Positions 23,825 to 36,240 of a stretch of DNA of 64,000 bases are shown in pieces. The notes beneath the pieces are model-generated. The model was not told the origin of the DNA and searched no databases. It was given only the letters and a program-made list of their open reading frames with translations. The stretch lies in assembly GCA_964030475.1 (NCBI GenBank), contig CAXIPT010000011.1, positions 415,673 to 479,672 of the forward strand. Reading direction: 5' to 3'. Made by a program: the position numbers and the translations under genes. This DNA is from Tethya wilhelma. Its lineage: Eukaryota; Porifera; Demospongiae; Tethyida; Tethyidae. Each line of letters opens with the position of its first letter. Position 1 is the first letter of the stretch.

Positions 23825-26754
23825 CAATCAAAAAACAGAAACAGAAACAGAAACAGCAACAAGATGAGGAGCACCTCAAGGCTTGTGATGAGGCCATTAA
23901 GAAGAATGGCTCTGCTGATCAACTCATTGTACAGGGAGTCATGTTTGGTTTCCCACGCTCTGGGAAGAGCTCCCTCAAAGATCGTCTCGCTGGAAAGATA
24001 CGAACTATCAGAGGCAGCACTGGAGCAGCTGAAAAAGTGGCTCACGTTGAAATCACCATGTGCCAAGTCTCAGGAGGAATATGGAGGGAACTGGATGATC
24101 TTAATTTAGAAACAGCTGCAGTTGTTGGTAAAATTCAACATGTTCCTCCTCCAAGCTCACCTGCTACCCAACCAACGCAACCAACCAGTAGAACTACACC
24201 AGTTGGAAGAAAACCAGTACCAGAAAAAAAGCGCTCCTCAGTCTTTGTTTCCATTAAAAAAATCTTTAAGAAATCAACCTGTGAACCCCCACATCATGCC
24301 CGCTCCCTGGAGGTGATCAGCTCTTCCCTTCAAAGTCTTTCTCTTGAGGAGGTGAGCAGCTACATGGAGGAGACATGGACCCTCTACATGAGCGACACAG
24401 GGGGCCAACCAGAGTTCCAAGAGCTCCTTCCCGTTCTAGTGTCTGGACCAGCTCTCTTCTTCCTGGTCCTGAGACTCGACAAAGACCTCTACCAAAAGTA
24501 CACCATCGAATACATCCATCCAGAGACTGGTGAGAGTGTAGTCCCTTTTGAGGGCAGCTTCTCCATGGCCGAGATGATCCTGCAGTCTCTTGCCAGTGTT
24601 GCCTCTACAAGGATGCAGAGCCAGTTTGTGGATGATCTCACTCCAAAGATTCTGTTCGTAGGAACCCACAAGGATCGGCTGAGATCACCGCGAGAAGAGA
24701 TAGCCAAGATTGACACAGAACTGCAACGAATCGTCAAGACAACTGAGACATTTCGAGAAGGAATGGTGGTGTTTGCTTCAAAGTCTCAGCTCCTCCATGC
24801 TGTGGATAACACCAGTGAGGGTGATGGTGATTTCCAGAAGGTTCGAGCCACTGTTGAGAAGATTGCCCAGTCTCCTTTCTACCGCATCAACACACCTTTC
24901 TCCTGGCTAATGCTGGGCATCCTCCTGAGTCGAAGTGAGAAGAGAGTGATGAGTTATGAGGAATGTCAGGAGATGGGAAAGGAATGTGGAATCAAATCAG
25001 CTGCCGATTTGGACCACGCCCTCTGGTTCTTACACCACCGTGTTGGTACCATACGTCACTTCCAATCAGTGCCCGCCCTTCAAGACGTCATCATCAGAGA
25101 CCCTCAGTACATCTTTGATAAAGTGACAGAGTTAATTGTGGACACCTTCACGTTTGAAAAGGCCGCCACATTCACCAACGCCATTGACGATTTTCAAAAG
25201 AGAGGAATCTTTCCACTTTCAGCTTTCGAAAAGATTTCCACTGGTAATGACATCCTCACAAGTTCAAAGTTCATCTCTCTCCTTGAACACCTCCATATCG
25301 TGGCTCCTCTCCGTGAAGATGGTGCTGTCACTAAATATTTCCTCCCCTGTGCTCTGACCCATGCTGATCTACCTCCAGACTCAGAGAAAGGCCCAGAGGT
25401 CCCTCCCTTGCTTGTCTCCTTCAACAGTGGCTACTGTCCAAGAGGAGTGTTTGGCTCACTTGTGGTCCGTCTCATGTCAGAGGTCAAAGGAGAGTTTACC
25501 TGGGAGTTGGAGCAAGATAAAATCTATCGCAACCAGGTCCAAATGTCAGTCGGTCCTTACGACTCCTTTCGCCTTCGTCTCCAATCACAATACATTCGAA
25601 TTGATCTCGTATCTTCATTTAAAAGACGACAGAGACTAACTGTTGGTCGTGTGTGTTGTCATGTCCGCCACTGTGTCAAGGAGAGCATGGACCTAGTCAT
25701 TGACTCTCTCAACTACTCTGTGAAAGCTTCTCCCATTTTTGGATTTCTGGTTCCAACAACTGAAGGTGATATTCATCTAGCTACGATAAACTTTTTCGAA
25801 GGTGCACCAGTCAACATGAAAAACACAGTGACAGGAGAAAGAGTGTCTCTTCCAGATGGACACCAGTTCTGGTTTGATGAGGTATGGCTCACATTTCAAT
25901 GTATAGCCACTGACTGTACCATCTCATTATGTGTGTGTGTCTCTCCATATACAGTCTCATGACCTACCAGCTGGAGGAGACACTTCCAGTCAGACATCAC
26001 CGGGAGCTGTTGCCATGGAAACAATATCCCCTTCAGGTAGATATTCACTTTCAAAAAAGTTTGAAATGTCTATATTAAGTTATTTATTCTTTTGTTTCAT
26101 TCATTTTCCTCACAGAATCAAATCAATCTACAACCTTCAACCATCGACTTGTATCCCAAGCTCTTACATCACCGGGAGCTGTTGCCATGGAAAGAATACC
26201 CCCTTCAGGTAGATATTCACTTTCAAAAAAGTTTGAAATGTTTGTATTAAGTTATTTATTCTTTTGTTTCATTCATTTTTCTCACAGAATCAAATCAACC
26301 TACCACCTTCAACCATCGACTTGTATCCCAGGCTCTTACATCACCGGGAGCTGTTGCCATGGAAATAATACACCCTTCAGGTAGATATTCACTTTCAATT
26401 TCAGAACAAATTTTATTTTCTAATTTTGTCTTTTGCTTTGTTTTATTTCATTTCATTCATTTCCTTACAGAATCAGATCAATCCACTAATTTCAACTATC
26501 GATGTGTTTGCCAGTGTCTCTCCAATCTCCTTGACTGGCACAGGCTTGGTGTGCAGCTAGGGATTGAGAAGATCAAGTTGGACCAGATTAGAGTGGACTA
26601 CTTCCAGTTTGGAAGTGAGCGACAGAGAGATGAAATGGTTTACTTCTGGCTACGCAGTGATAGAGACGCTTCCTGGGAGAAATTGTGTACAGCCCTTGAA
26701 TCCATGGGCCAAATTACAATCTCAAATGACATTAAAACACGCGGGTTCTCTTAG
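23825..26754 (+). CDS. Roc-COR GTPase with C-terminal Death domain (copy 2)
   Basis: Five exons: 23825-25881, 25955-26036, 26116-26208, 26288-26380 and 26471-26754. Exon one opens with a Lys/Gln-rich helix (KQKQKQKQQQDEEHLK). Positions counted from codon 23776: P-loop GFPRSGKSS 58-66, switch II DTGGQ 207-211, GTHKD 296-300, then a COR-like region (INTPFSWLMLGILLSR, LWFLHHRVGTIRHF, KYFLPCAL, GYCPRGVFGSLVVRLM). The final exon is a Death domain (LLDWHRLGVQLGIEKIKLDQ, WLRSDRDASWEKLCTALE). The middle exons are two in-frame tandem copies of a hybrid exon (see its own entry). The gene lies head to head with none; its close paralogue is inverted at 28-30 kb. The real start codon is probably upstream of 23825. 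Confidence 0.8.
25955..26380 (+). repeat. Tandem exon amplification, 172-bp unit
   Basis: The string tcaccgggagctgttgccatgg recurs at about 25997, 26169 and 26341, a period of 172. The first exon (25955-26036) is the original linker. The next two (26116-26208 and 26288-26380, 93 nt each) begin like the Death-domain exon (ESNQSTTFNHRLVSQALT) and end like the linker (SPGAVAME). The join is at the shared 'acatcaccggg' type microhomology. At 93 nt and constant phase, each added copy keeps the frame. Confidence 0.85.
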
Positions 26755-27640
26755 TATAATATATGTGTGTGTGTATATGATTTTTGTGGATCATTAATTT
26801 GTGTTATAATATTTTCCTTTTGTAAAATACATAATTTTGATATTAAAATAAATTCTTTTTAAACAATCGAGCAAATTAATTTTCGACTTTCAGCGCATGC
26901 AATCCTATCATGTCATATATATATATATTGCATTCCATGCATTCAGGACTGTCTGTCATGTCACAAGTAATGGTTGGTCATTATCTGATGAGGTTATAGG
27001 AGGAATAACTGATACATACAAAGATAGCTAATCTCTTACTCTACCCACATCCTGTTTGTGTCGGACCAAAACAAGTCCGGCAGAGTAATTATAAAGTATA
27101 GCTGACTGCTGTAACTCAGCCAGCACTGAGATTTGGCTTCATCATTGCTATTGGATTTAGCTATAGCTATAATATTTATTGTCCACTGTTAGAGTCTACA
27201 GGCCAGTGTCTTCACTGATTCTCTGTTCGCTTCTGCGGATATTATTAAAGTTCGGGTTTAGTTAAATCTTTAGCTGGTCTCAGTCCTGCCATGGAGGTAT
27301 ATAGCTGGATGTATATGTGCATAAACATGAGCTACAGTAGCAATGGATGTAGTTTAAATTTGTATCTGGTAACAATTGAATTCTGTGCATCATAGAAGTC
27401 ATGATATACATGCTCCAGTTGCTGTCCAATATGATTGGGGTAACCCCTTGCAATTAGTGATGTAATGAGGTGCTCTAAATAGAAGAGCATCAGTAACCTG
27501 TAGTTGTGGAGGGTGAAATGAAAGTGACTGGTAAGTTGTTTCCGGGCAAGTGGAAAAGTAGGGAACGGGAACGGGAACGGGAACGGGATTGTTTTGATGG
27601 TCTTACCAATGAACCTGAGCATGCGCACTACAGTAGACCA
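26755..27640. other. Spacer between the inverted Roc-COR pair
   Basis: No gene is seen. The first 100 bases are AT-rich and likely hold the polyadenylation region of the Death-domain gene (aaaataaattc near 26846). Four GGGAAC units lie near 27564-27588. An N at about 27645 abuts the truncated Death domain of the minus-strand paralogue. Confidence 0.6.
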
Positions 27641-27645
27641 ATGCN

Positions 27646-30318
27646 GATCTCATCCAACTTGATACCATCAATCTCCAACTGCACTCCAAGCTGGTGCCAG
27701 TCAAGAAGTTTTGTAAGAGCCTGGGATACAAGTCGATGGTTGAAGGTGGTAGATTGATCTGATTCTGTGAGGAAAATGAATGAAATAGAAGAATAAAATT
27801 TAGTAACTTAAAACAGATACCGTACAGCGGGAAATTTTCGTGGGGGAAAATTTTTGCGAATTTCGCGGTTTGGCAGCTTTCCGCGAAAATTTTCCCCCAC
27901 GAAATTTGTAAGGTATGTGGTCGTCACGTATAGTTGAGACGCAATCCACGAAAATTTTCCCCGCGAATTTCTATTCAAGACGAAAACGCAAAAATTTTCC
28001 CCCACGAAAATTTCCCGCTATATGGTATATAAATTTTCAAAGTGAATATCTACCTGAAGGGGATATTGTTTCCATGGCAACAGCTCCCAGTGATGTCTTA
28101 CTGGAAGTGTCTCCTCCAGCTGGTAGATCATGAGACTGTACATGGAGAGACATACACACATAATGAGATGGTATAGCCAGTGGCTACATTGAAATGGGAG
28201 CCATACCTCATCAAACCAGAACTGGTGTCCATCTGGAAGAGACACTCTTTCTCTTGTCACTGTGTCCTCCATGTTGACTGGTCTACCTTTGAGAAAGTTT
28301 ATCGTGGCTAGATGAATATCACCTTCGGTTGTTTGAACTTGAAATCCAAAAACAGGAGACGTTTTCACAGAGTAGTTGAGAGCATCAATGACTTTGCCTA
28401 TGTTCTCATAGACACATTGGTGGACATGACAACACACTTCACCAACAGTTAGTCCTGGTCTTATAGGAGATAAAGACATGAAATCGATTCGAATGTACTG
28501 TGATTGGAGACGAAAGCGAAAGGAGTCGTAAGGACCAACTGACATTTGGACCTGGTTGCGATAGATCTTATCTTTCTCCAATTTCCAGCGAAGGTCTGAA
28601 TCTCCTTTGACCTCTGACATGAGACGGACCACCAGTGAGCCAAACACTCCTCTGGGACAGTAGCCGCTGTTGAAGGAGACAAGCAAGGGAGGGACGTCTG
28701 GGCCTTCCTCTGAGTCTGGAGGTAGATCAGCATGGGTCAGAGCACAGGGGAGGAAATATTTAGTGACAGCACCATCTTCATAGAGAGGAACCACGATATG
28801 AAGGTGTTCAAGGAGAGAGATGAACTTTGAACTCGTGAGGATGTCATTACCAGTGGAAATCTTTTTGAAAGCTGAAAGTGGAAAGATTCCTCTCTTTTGA
28901 AAATCGTCAATGGCGTTGGTGAATGTGGCGGCCTTTTCAAATGTGAAGGTGTCCACAATTAACTCCGTCACTTTATCAAAGATGTACTGAGGGTCTCTGA
29001 TGATGACGTCTTGAAGGGCGGGCACTGATTGGAAGTGACGTATGGTGCCAACACGGTGGTGTAAGAACCAGAGGGCGTGGTCCAAATCGGCAGCTGATTT
29101 GATTCCACACTCCTTTCCCATCTCCTGACATTCCTCATAACTCATCACTCTCTTCTCACTTCGACTCAGGAGGATGCCCAGCACTAGCCAGGAGAAAGGT
29201 GTGCTGATGCGATAGAAAGGAGACTGGGCAATCTTCTCAACAGTGGCTCGAACCTTCTGGAAATCACCATCATCCTCACTGGTGTTATCCACAGCATGGA
29301 GGAGCTGAGACTCAGAAGCAAACACCACCATTCCTTCTCGAAATGCCTCTGGAGTCAGTTGTCGTTGCAGTTCTGCATCAATCTTGGCTATCTCTTCTCG
29401 CGGTGATCTCAGCCGATCCTTGTGGGTTCCTACGAACAGAATCTTTGGAGTGAGATGGTCCACAAACTGGCTCTGCATCCTTGTAGAGGCAACGCTGGCA
29501 AGAGACTGCAGGATCATCTCGGCCATGGAGAAGCTGCCCTCAAAAGGGACTACACTCTCACCAGTCTCTGGATGGAGGTATTCGATGGTGTACTTTTGGT
29601 AGAGGTCTTTGTCGAGTCTCAGGACCAAGAAGAAGAGAGCTGGTCCAGACACTAGAACAGGAAGAAGCTCTTGGAACTCTGGCTGGCCTCCTGTGTCGCT
29701 CATGTAGAGGGTCCACGTCTTCTCCATGTAGCTGTTTAGTTCCTCAAGAGTAAGGCTTCGAAGGGAAGAGCTGATCACCTCCAGGGAGCGGGCATGACGT
29801 GGAACATGTAGTGAGCTAGGTTCTTCTTCAACTTCTGAAGGCAATTCTAAATTAGGTATGCTGTCAACAGATTGACGTGATTTCTTAAAGAATTTTCTAA
29901 AGACAGAAATAAAGAACGAAGGGGTTTTTAGTTGGCAAGCTAACTGGTTGAGTGTCACTAGCTATGGTTGTCTGTGTTGGTTGGGTAGCAGGTGAGCTTG
30001 GAGGAGGAATATGTTGAATTTTACCAATAATTGCAGCTGTTTCTGAATTAGGATCATCCAGTTCCCTCCATATTCCTCCAGAGACTTGACACATTGTGAT
30101 TTCGACGTGAGCCACTTTTTCAGCTGCTCCAGTGCTGCCTCTGATAGTTCGTATCTTTCCAGCAAGACGATCTTTGAGGGAGCTCTTCCCAGAGCGTGGG
30201 AACCCAAACATGACTCCCTGTACAATGAGTTGATCAGCAGAGCCATTCTTCTTAATGGCCTCATCACATGCCTTGAGGTGCTCCTCATCATGTTTCTGTT
30301 TCTGTTTCTGTTTGATTG
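27646..30318 (-). pseudogene. Roc-COR GTPase copy 3, frame-broken and missing half its Death domain
   Basis: Inverted paralogue of the 23.8-26.7 kb gene, highly similar. From 30318 it reads the same helix (KQKQKHDEEHLKACDEA), P-loop GFPRSGKSS and on to PPPSSPATQPTQ. The frame then changes near 29900-29960, within the linker before the basic FRKFFKKS motif. It continues open (DTGGQ, GTHKDR, COR region with YFLPCAL and GVFGSLVVRLM) to a donor near 28208. A linker exon (about 28133-28052) matches SPGAVAME. The Death-domain exon starts near 27763 (ESDQSTTFNHRLVSQALTKL, LDWHQLGVQL) and stops at the N at 27645 after about 39 residues. The break could be a real frameshift, a small intron or a sequencing error. 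A TA MITE lies at 27820-28025. Confidence 0.7.
27820..28025. mobile_element. Hairpin MITE, TA target (mariner-like)
   Basis: Ends CCGTACAGCGGGAAATTTTC and its complement, flanked by TA. Same family as 11561-11766, with long matching interior (gcggtttggcagctttccgc). It sits in the last intron of the third Roc-COR gene and is absent from the corresponding introns of its inverted paralogue. Confidence 0.8.
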
Positions 30319-30941
30319 CTACACACACACACACACATGCAGTGAGAGACACACACACACACGCACATGTACACAGTGAGACACACAATTGGGAGTAATG
30401 ACGAATACATGGTTTTATAATATCCTCAGTATTGTTTAGCAAACAAATGAAGTCACCATAGTTGGTCTGATAGTCATTAATGGTACATGTTAACATGATG
30501 ACTGTTACCAAACTAAAACTGTGCACAGACTGTTGACAAATAAAATATACACAATGGGACATGGTCATCAACTTCAGTGTATTCTTTACTATCCAATTCA
30601 TGTATGCATGTGTCTGTATATGACCTACTACAATGTCATTACAACTTCCTGCATACTGTGGTTTAGATTACCATAAAATTGTAATGTGGAAATGTAACGC
30701 CCTGCAGCAAGAACTGACTAAATAACAAACTATGTTGTGATGAATAGATGTATGATTTGTATGTAGCACTTTTATGGCTTACACAGCTGTGTATAAATAG
30801 TCTGTTTTGTGCAAACCAGTTGAGTTGGTCTCTTGTGAGTATAGAAATATATAAAATTATCACACAAGTTGATAATCCTTTTTCTGACGCCCAAGACCGA
30901 GGCGTTACAAAATATTGGCAGCATAAAGATGATGGTCCACA
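30319..30941. repeat. CA tract and partial repeated block
   Basis: CA-rich sequence (30320-30385) is the presumed intron end upstream of the third Roc-COR gene. The stretch 30388-30680 matches 6291-6590. About 30690-30940 is unique (aataacaaactatgttg onward) up to an N at about 30942. No gene is called. Confidence 0.6.
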
Positions 30942-30942
30942 N

Positions 30943-30990
<48 letters not shown>

Positions 30991-31105
30991 ACACATACAC
31001 ACACACACAATGCACACACAAACGCACACACAGACACATATGCACACACATGCACAAATATTGCACGCACGCATACACACGCACATACACACACACATAC
31101 ACACA
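30942..31105. repeat. CA-rich microsatellite
   Basis: (CA)n with ACGC and TGCA variants, preceded directly by an N. Its length in the assembly is unreliable. Confidence 0.85.
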
Positions 31106-32017
31106 ATAAGGAGTAAGCCGAATACATTGGTTTACAACACCGCAAACAAGCGCAGCCTGCAACCATAGTTGGTCTGATAGTGGATAGAGGTACATGTTAA
31201 CATGATGACCATTAGTTTAGACTTTAGATTGCCATAAAATTTATTGTGGAATTATTGGCAGTATATTGAAATTTGACAAGTCAGCAATTGCCACAGAAAT
31301 CACCAAATTAAATGGAATTAAACTCTATTATATGATTAATTAATTTAAAGCTGCCGATATTTTTTGGGTAGCTCAATGACTTACAGTCACAAGAGAAACT
31401 TTATATCATAGGATCAAGGCTATACAATAGGTATAGTTAATTTAACTCTAGCACAAAATGTTATACTAACAAGCATTCTTCTTCGTTTACACGAAATCAA
31501 CACAAGGTATAATATATAAATTTGTACAAATCTGTGGTCTTTGAATCCCCATACTTTACACAAGGGGTGTGGCAACTATGATTCAAATAGTTGTGTTTGT
31601 GGTTAAGATGATGGCCCACAGTCAAAATGAGATTTAGTGATCAATCAGAATCATAATGATATGATACAGCTCTAGCTTCACGAAGGAGGAGCCTGCATCC
31701 ATGGCCACAAGGTTAAGATGGAGCAATTCCACACACAGTCAAGGACACACACTACACATTGACAAATTGCCTGGATGGACACACCCACAATTACAGACTG
31801 GACAAACCAGCCTACAGAGCCACTACTAAAATACTCCTCTTTCCAGAGATAAATAACATGATCAAACTTTTCCTGCCCTGTCAAAAATAGATACCACACT
31901 TGAGATAATTGGTTTTGGAATGAAAGACACCTATGAATGGGAACCAGACTGCTCATGGAACACATTTTATGTAGACCATTTCCACTAATTCTAAAACACA
32001 CATACTTGTCTACCAGA
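31106..32017. repeat. Repeated block, copy 3
   Basis: Homologous to 24-735 and 6291-7364, in the same order relative to the AGAGGAGG MITE and the minus-strand coiled-coil gene. Confidence 0.7.
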
Positions 32018-32192
32018 GGAGGTAGGACACAGTTGACCTTTGTGCATCACCTATATAATATTATAATGAGGTACCTTAATTCGCCACTTGTAAGTTTTTA
32101 ATCAGATCACAAGATTAAAAACGTGGGTGACGAGGGTACCTCGTTAGTAAACTTTGGCACAAAGGTCAACCATGTCCTACCTCCTCTGTTGG
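32018..32192. mobile_element. AGAGGAGG MITE, third copy
   Basis: Same ends and same ttgtctacc-type flanks as 736-890, with a slightly different interior (an extra tataatattataatga stretch). Inherited with the block. Confidence 0.65.
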
Positions 32193-32385
32193 TCTACCAA
32201 CATGTAACTACAAAAAAATGTCAATTCAAAAACTTTTAAACAAACTTCCTAATTAACTACAAAACATTAATTGATTTTTACAAAAAAATTTTTATTAAAG
32301 TGTTTTCACAAAAAATTCACAATTTCCAATATTGCTCCTCATACAGTGATGGAGTGGACCAGGTATGATTGTAAACTACTGTACC

Positions 32386-33785
32386 TTTATCTCTGGTCTC
32401 CTCCAAGTCATGGAGCTCTGACTCAGCCTGGTTGATCCTCTCCTCACATCGTTGTACCTCCTCTTTATACCCCTTGACCTCCTTCTCCCAGTGTTCAATC
32501 TTCCCTTCTAGTTCTCTCCTCCACCAACCATCATCACTAGTGGTGGATAGTTCATGTCTCACCGCCTGCACACAATGAACACACATCAGGTTTGAAAATG
32601 GTCCACATCTACCCACCCTAATCAGACCACATGGTACACTCATCACTTACCTCTTCAGCATACCTCTGCTGTTGCTGACAGAATACTTTATCCTATGAGG
32701 GGTCACAGAGAGTAGGAAGGTAGGTTAATTAATGACCACAACACATTCACTAGTTAATTAACATCGTTATACACAGTCACATACATGATGTCATTATTAC
32801 ACAATATTGATTCCTCCTCAGTGGAACAGACATCACATGATCACTATATCAATGTCATGTGACAGTCAAATTAACATGGGAACTAGTGTTGACCTATGAC
32901 CCCACCCTCGCACGAGGAAAAAGGGTCTGGTAAACTTGGACACAATCTTCACACAAATTACATCATTGGAATGAAGTCACAAGTGAGGGGTGTGGTCAAG
33001 GTGGCATTATTATGTGGTCCCATGGTGTGTGATATAGCTAGTAGATGAGTTACCATGGTTATTGCTGTCGGATCACTACATGTGGAGAAGTAGTGCCACC
33101 ATAGCAACTGATTTGTAGTCACATGACAGACCCAATCTAATTCATCTGCAGCAAGGTCTGACCATTGTTTCAAAAGTCAGGGGACCATTTTCCTCACTAG
33201 AGGGTGGGGTCTGGCTACTAACATGCACTCAGTGTCAATGACTACATACACTTTTGGTTAGAGCAGTGACAGTCCATCACTACTGTAAACACACACACAA
33301 GTCGACATGAATTAAACAAAGGATGGAGCATATCAACATCCCACAACTCTGACAGTGAAAATAGAATGGTAGTACATCTACAGACAAACTTACTCCTTTC
33401 AAAAACTCTATGTGTCTCTTCTTCTGTGCCTGTAAGATGGAACCAACCAATCATGACTGATGATCATACATGACATGACCTCCTAACTACATGAAACAGA
33501 CACTCAAACGTCAACTAAGTCTACATTCATACCGTGGCCAAATTAAAACAATCACTAACTAATGATTATGATGTGAGGATATCTCAGACTAGCATTGACA
33601 GAAACAGCCTCAAACTTTGTAGAGGAACTGATCATGTAGCCACACATAAATTTTTGTAGGCTAATATTTATTACTGATGATTTGTCTCAACATGACATCA
33701 TCATAGTCCACAGCTAGTCTATTGGAGAACTTACTATTTCTCTTTCAATCTGTTCCAGTGTCAGTGGCTCCTCTTTGGCTGCCAT
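32386..33785 (-). CDS. Small coiled-coil protein, copy C
   Basis: Four exons as in copies A and B: ATG exon 33785-33735 (MAAKEEPLTLEQIERE-like), about 33433-33398 (AQKKRHIEFLKG), about 32695-32654 (DKVFCQQQQRYAEE) and about 32569-32386 (HELSTTSDDGW, QRCEERINQAESELHDLEE). The last exon is shorter at its 5' side than in copy A, with the sequence tcaccgcctgcac replacing the longer version. Its 5' flank is cut by the giant inverted-repeat element 27 bases beyond the ATG, so its promoter may be separated. Confidence 0.55.
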
Positions 33786-33811
33786 GATTCTTCCTCCTTG
33801 AGTCAACCACA

Positions 33812-36240
33812 GGCTCTGTGATCAAGTAGAAGAAGATCCAAATGACGTCATGTATATAAATCATGATAATAGGTATAGGACCGTGACGTCAACATGATGT
33901 GCAATAGAGAGTAATTGTGGTGCAGTGCCTGAGACTCTGACAGTAAGACAGTATGACAGTAGGACAGTGAGACAGTGTGACAGTATGACAGTGTGACAGT
34001 AAGACAGTAAGACAGTGTGACAGTAGGACAGTGTGACAGTAAGACAGTAAGACAGTGTGACAGTAGGACAGTGTGACAGTAAGACAGTAGGACAGTGAGA
34101 AAGTAAGACAGTGTGACAGTAGGACAGTGTGACAGTAAGACAGTAGGACAGTGTGACAGTACTGAAGACAGTGTGACAGTGAGACAGTAAGACAGTGTGA
34201 CAGTAAGACAGTGAGACAGTAAGACAGTGTGACAGTGAGACAGTAGGACAGTGTGACAGTAAGACAGTAAGAGAGTGTGACAGTATGACAGTGCAGTCAC
34301 TGGGACTCTGTGACAGTGAGACAGTGTGAAAGAGGCACACATACAGCCGGCAGTGATAGGGATGTACAGTAAGGTGTACAGCTAGGCAGTATAAGACCAA
34401 CGAGACAGAATATCAGTGGAGCAGTAAGTTATAGCATGACTGTGACAGTGAAACCAGAATAGTGTGGATGTGTTCTAATTAGAACGATGATCTTGGTTTG
34501 TTATTTATAGCATGACAATATTTTCTACTGTTGTTTTGTTCGCTGATGTAGGTTGTAGCTATACATGAGGAAAGATGTGAGATCATCCACTTTGTTTTGT
34601 TCTATGGAACCTCAATCGATCGGTATGGGCGTACTTAATTACCTTAGAGCATGTGCATGCAAATACTAAACTTGATATTGATGGACACTAGTACATGCAC
34701 TGTAATTCTGTGTCACTTCCTTTCTCCTCCTACCTATGTGTTACTTCCTTTCTCCTCCTACTTAATTCATTTTCAGTTTAGTTCAGTTCAAAGTGTCAGT
34801 GCAAGGTGATATTTCTGGTGTGCTTCATATCATTGCAGTGAAAGGTAAGAGGACTTTATTTATTGTAATGGTGTATGTAATGAGGTTATTTTCCATTTTC
34901 TGATTAGTGCCACTTGTACATCTGCATGACTGCATGCATGTATGTGTGCTAGCTGTGATAATTCATATTAATTGGCAACCCCTATTACATTTTCCTATAT
35001 TCTTGTGCTAGCGGGCTCACTTATGAATTGGTAGTCAAATGTGAACCACAAAAGGCCTACTGAAGTGTCAGATGTGCAGTGTTAACAGCTTAGTCTTGTG
35101 ACAATAATCAATATGGTTCTTGAAAACTGGAAGTGTTTGGAAAATGGAAGCAATTGTTTTGAGCTAGCTATTATTTTGTGCATTTTGTTTTATGTTTGGT
35201 AATCTGTTAAGCAAAAATAATAATAGCTAATGGATGCATAAAGATAGACTAGTGGTTCGGCAAGGTTCTACCCTATCTGTATGTGAATCTGAAGGTGTTA
35301 ATTACCAGACTAAGCACAAGAAAAATTCACACAGAGTGAAAATTAGTGTTGATCATTGTGTACAGTTGTGTGGACTATCTTAGAAATTGGGACACTCTTT
35401 TCTCTCTCTTTTCTCTCTCTTTTAACTTCACCTTTGGAGTTAAGATTTTCACTTCACTTTAGTGTTCTTCCGTGTATCAAGTGCGTTCTCCTCTGCTTGG
35501 TGTTTGTTCATCTAATTTCCACCTCTAGTTTCAGTACCCTCTTCTCACAGTCTTGTTTCATGGTGTGTTTGCTTTTTGCGTCTGTTGCAGACTGCCTTGG
35601 TGAATCGTGTGCGTATTGCTCCCTCCATGGGTGTAGCGTTTGGTCACTACTCTCTCCTCACAGTCTTGTAAGTGTGTTTGTTCATCTAATTTCCACCTCT
35701 AGTTTCATGGTGTGTTTGATTTTTGCATGTGTTGCAGAGTGCCTTGGTGAATCGTGTGCGTATTGCTCCCTGGGTGTAGTGTTTGGTCACTACTCTCTCC
35801 TCACAGTCTTGTAAGTGTGTTTGTTTGTCGATTTCCACCTCTTGTTTCATGGTGTGTTTGCTTTTTGCGTCTGTTGCAGACTGCCTTGGTGAATCGTGTG
35901 CGTATTGCTCCCCGGGTGTAGTGTTTGGTCAGTACCCTCTTCTCACAGTCTTGTAAGTGTGTTTGTTCGTCTAATTTCCACCTCTAGTTTCATGGTGTGT
36001 TTGATTTTTGCATGTGTTGCAGAGTGCCTTGGTGAATCGTGTGCGTATTGCTCCCCGGATGTAGTGTTTGGTCACTACTCTCTCCTCACAGTCTTGTAAG
36101 TGTGTTTGTTTGTTGATTTCCACCTCTAGTTTCATTGTGTTTTTGCTTTTTGCGTCTGTTGCAGACTGCCTTGGTGAATCGTGTGCGTTTTGCTCCCCGG
36201 GTGTAGTGTTTGGTCAATACCCTCTTCTCACAGTCTTGTA
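33812..36240. repeat. Left terminal inverted repeat
   Basis: Inverted copy of about 46468-48940. From the outside: a 130-bp end containing atgacgtcatg, the GACAGTNN satellite, unique sequence (about 34330-35245) with a stretch ctatcttagaaattgggaca (35367-35390), then the tandem exon-like array. High identity between arms suggests recent activity or ongoing conversion. Confidence 0.85.
33944..34325. repeat. GACAGTNN octamer satellite, left arm
   Basis: About 45 tandem octamers of GACAGT followed by two variable bases (AA, TG, AG, GA). On the opposite strand all three frames stay open (Leu-Ser-His-Cys and similar), because an 8-base period cycles through the frames without creating stops. The apparent open frames are therefore not evidence of protein. 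Confidence 0.9.

Noticed and set aside
27332..27757. Possible small gene around the GGGAAC repeat
   Set aside because: The open frame is driven by the short repeat and by the truncated Death-domain exon on the other strand.
33944..34325. CRISPR-like array
   Set aside because: Octamers without spacers in an animal-type genome.
33848..34400. Long open frames of Leu-Ser-His-Cys-type repeats in both transposon arms
   Set aside because: They follow from the 8-base satellite period, which lacks stops in all frames of one strand; no start context, domain or composition typical of a protein.
35356..36099. Open frames (CLGESCAYCS type) through the 143-bp array
   Set aside because: They run through the donor and acceptor signals, recur in every unit including reversed ones, and the 73-nt segments are not in a common frame if spliced.
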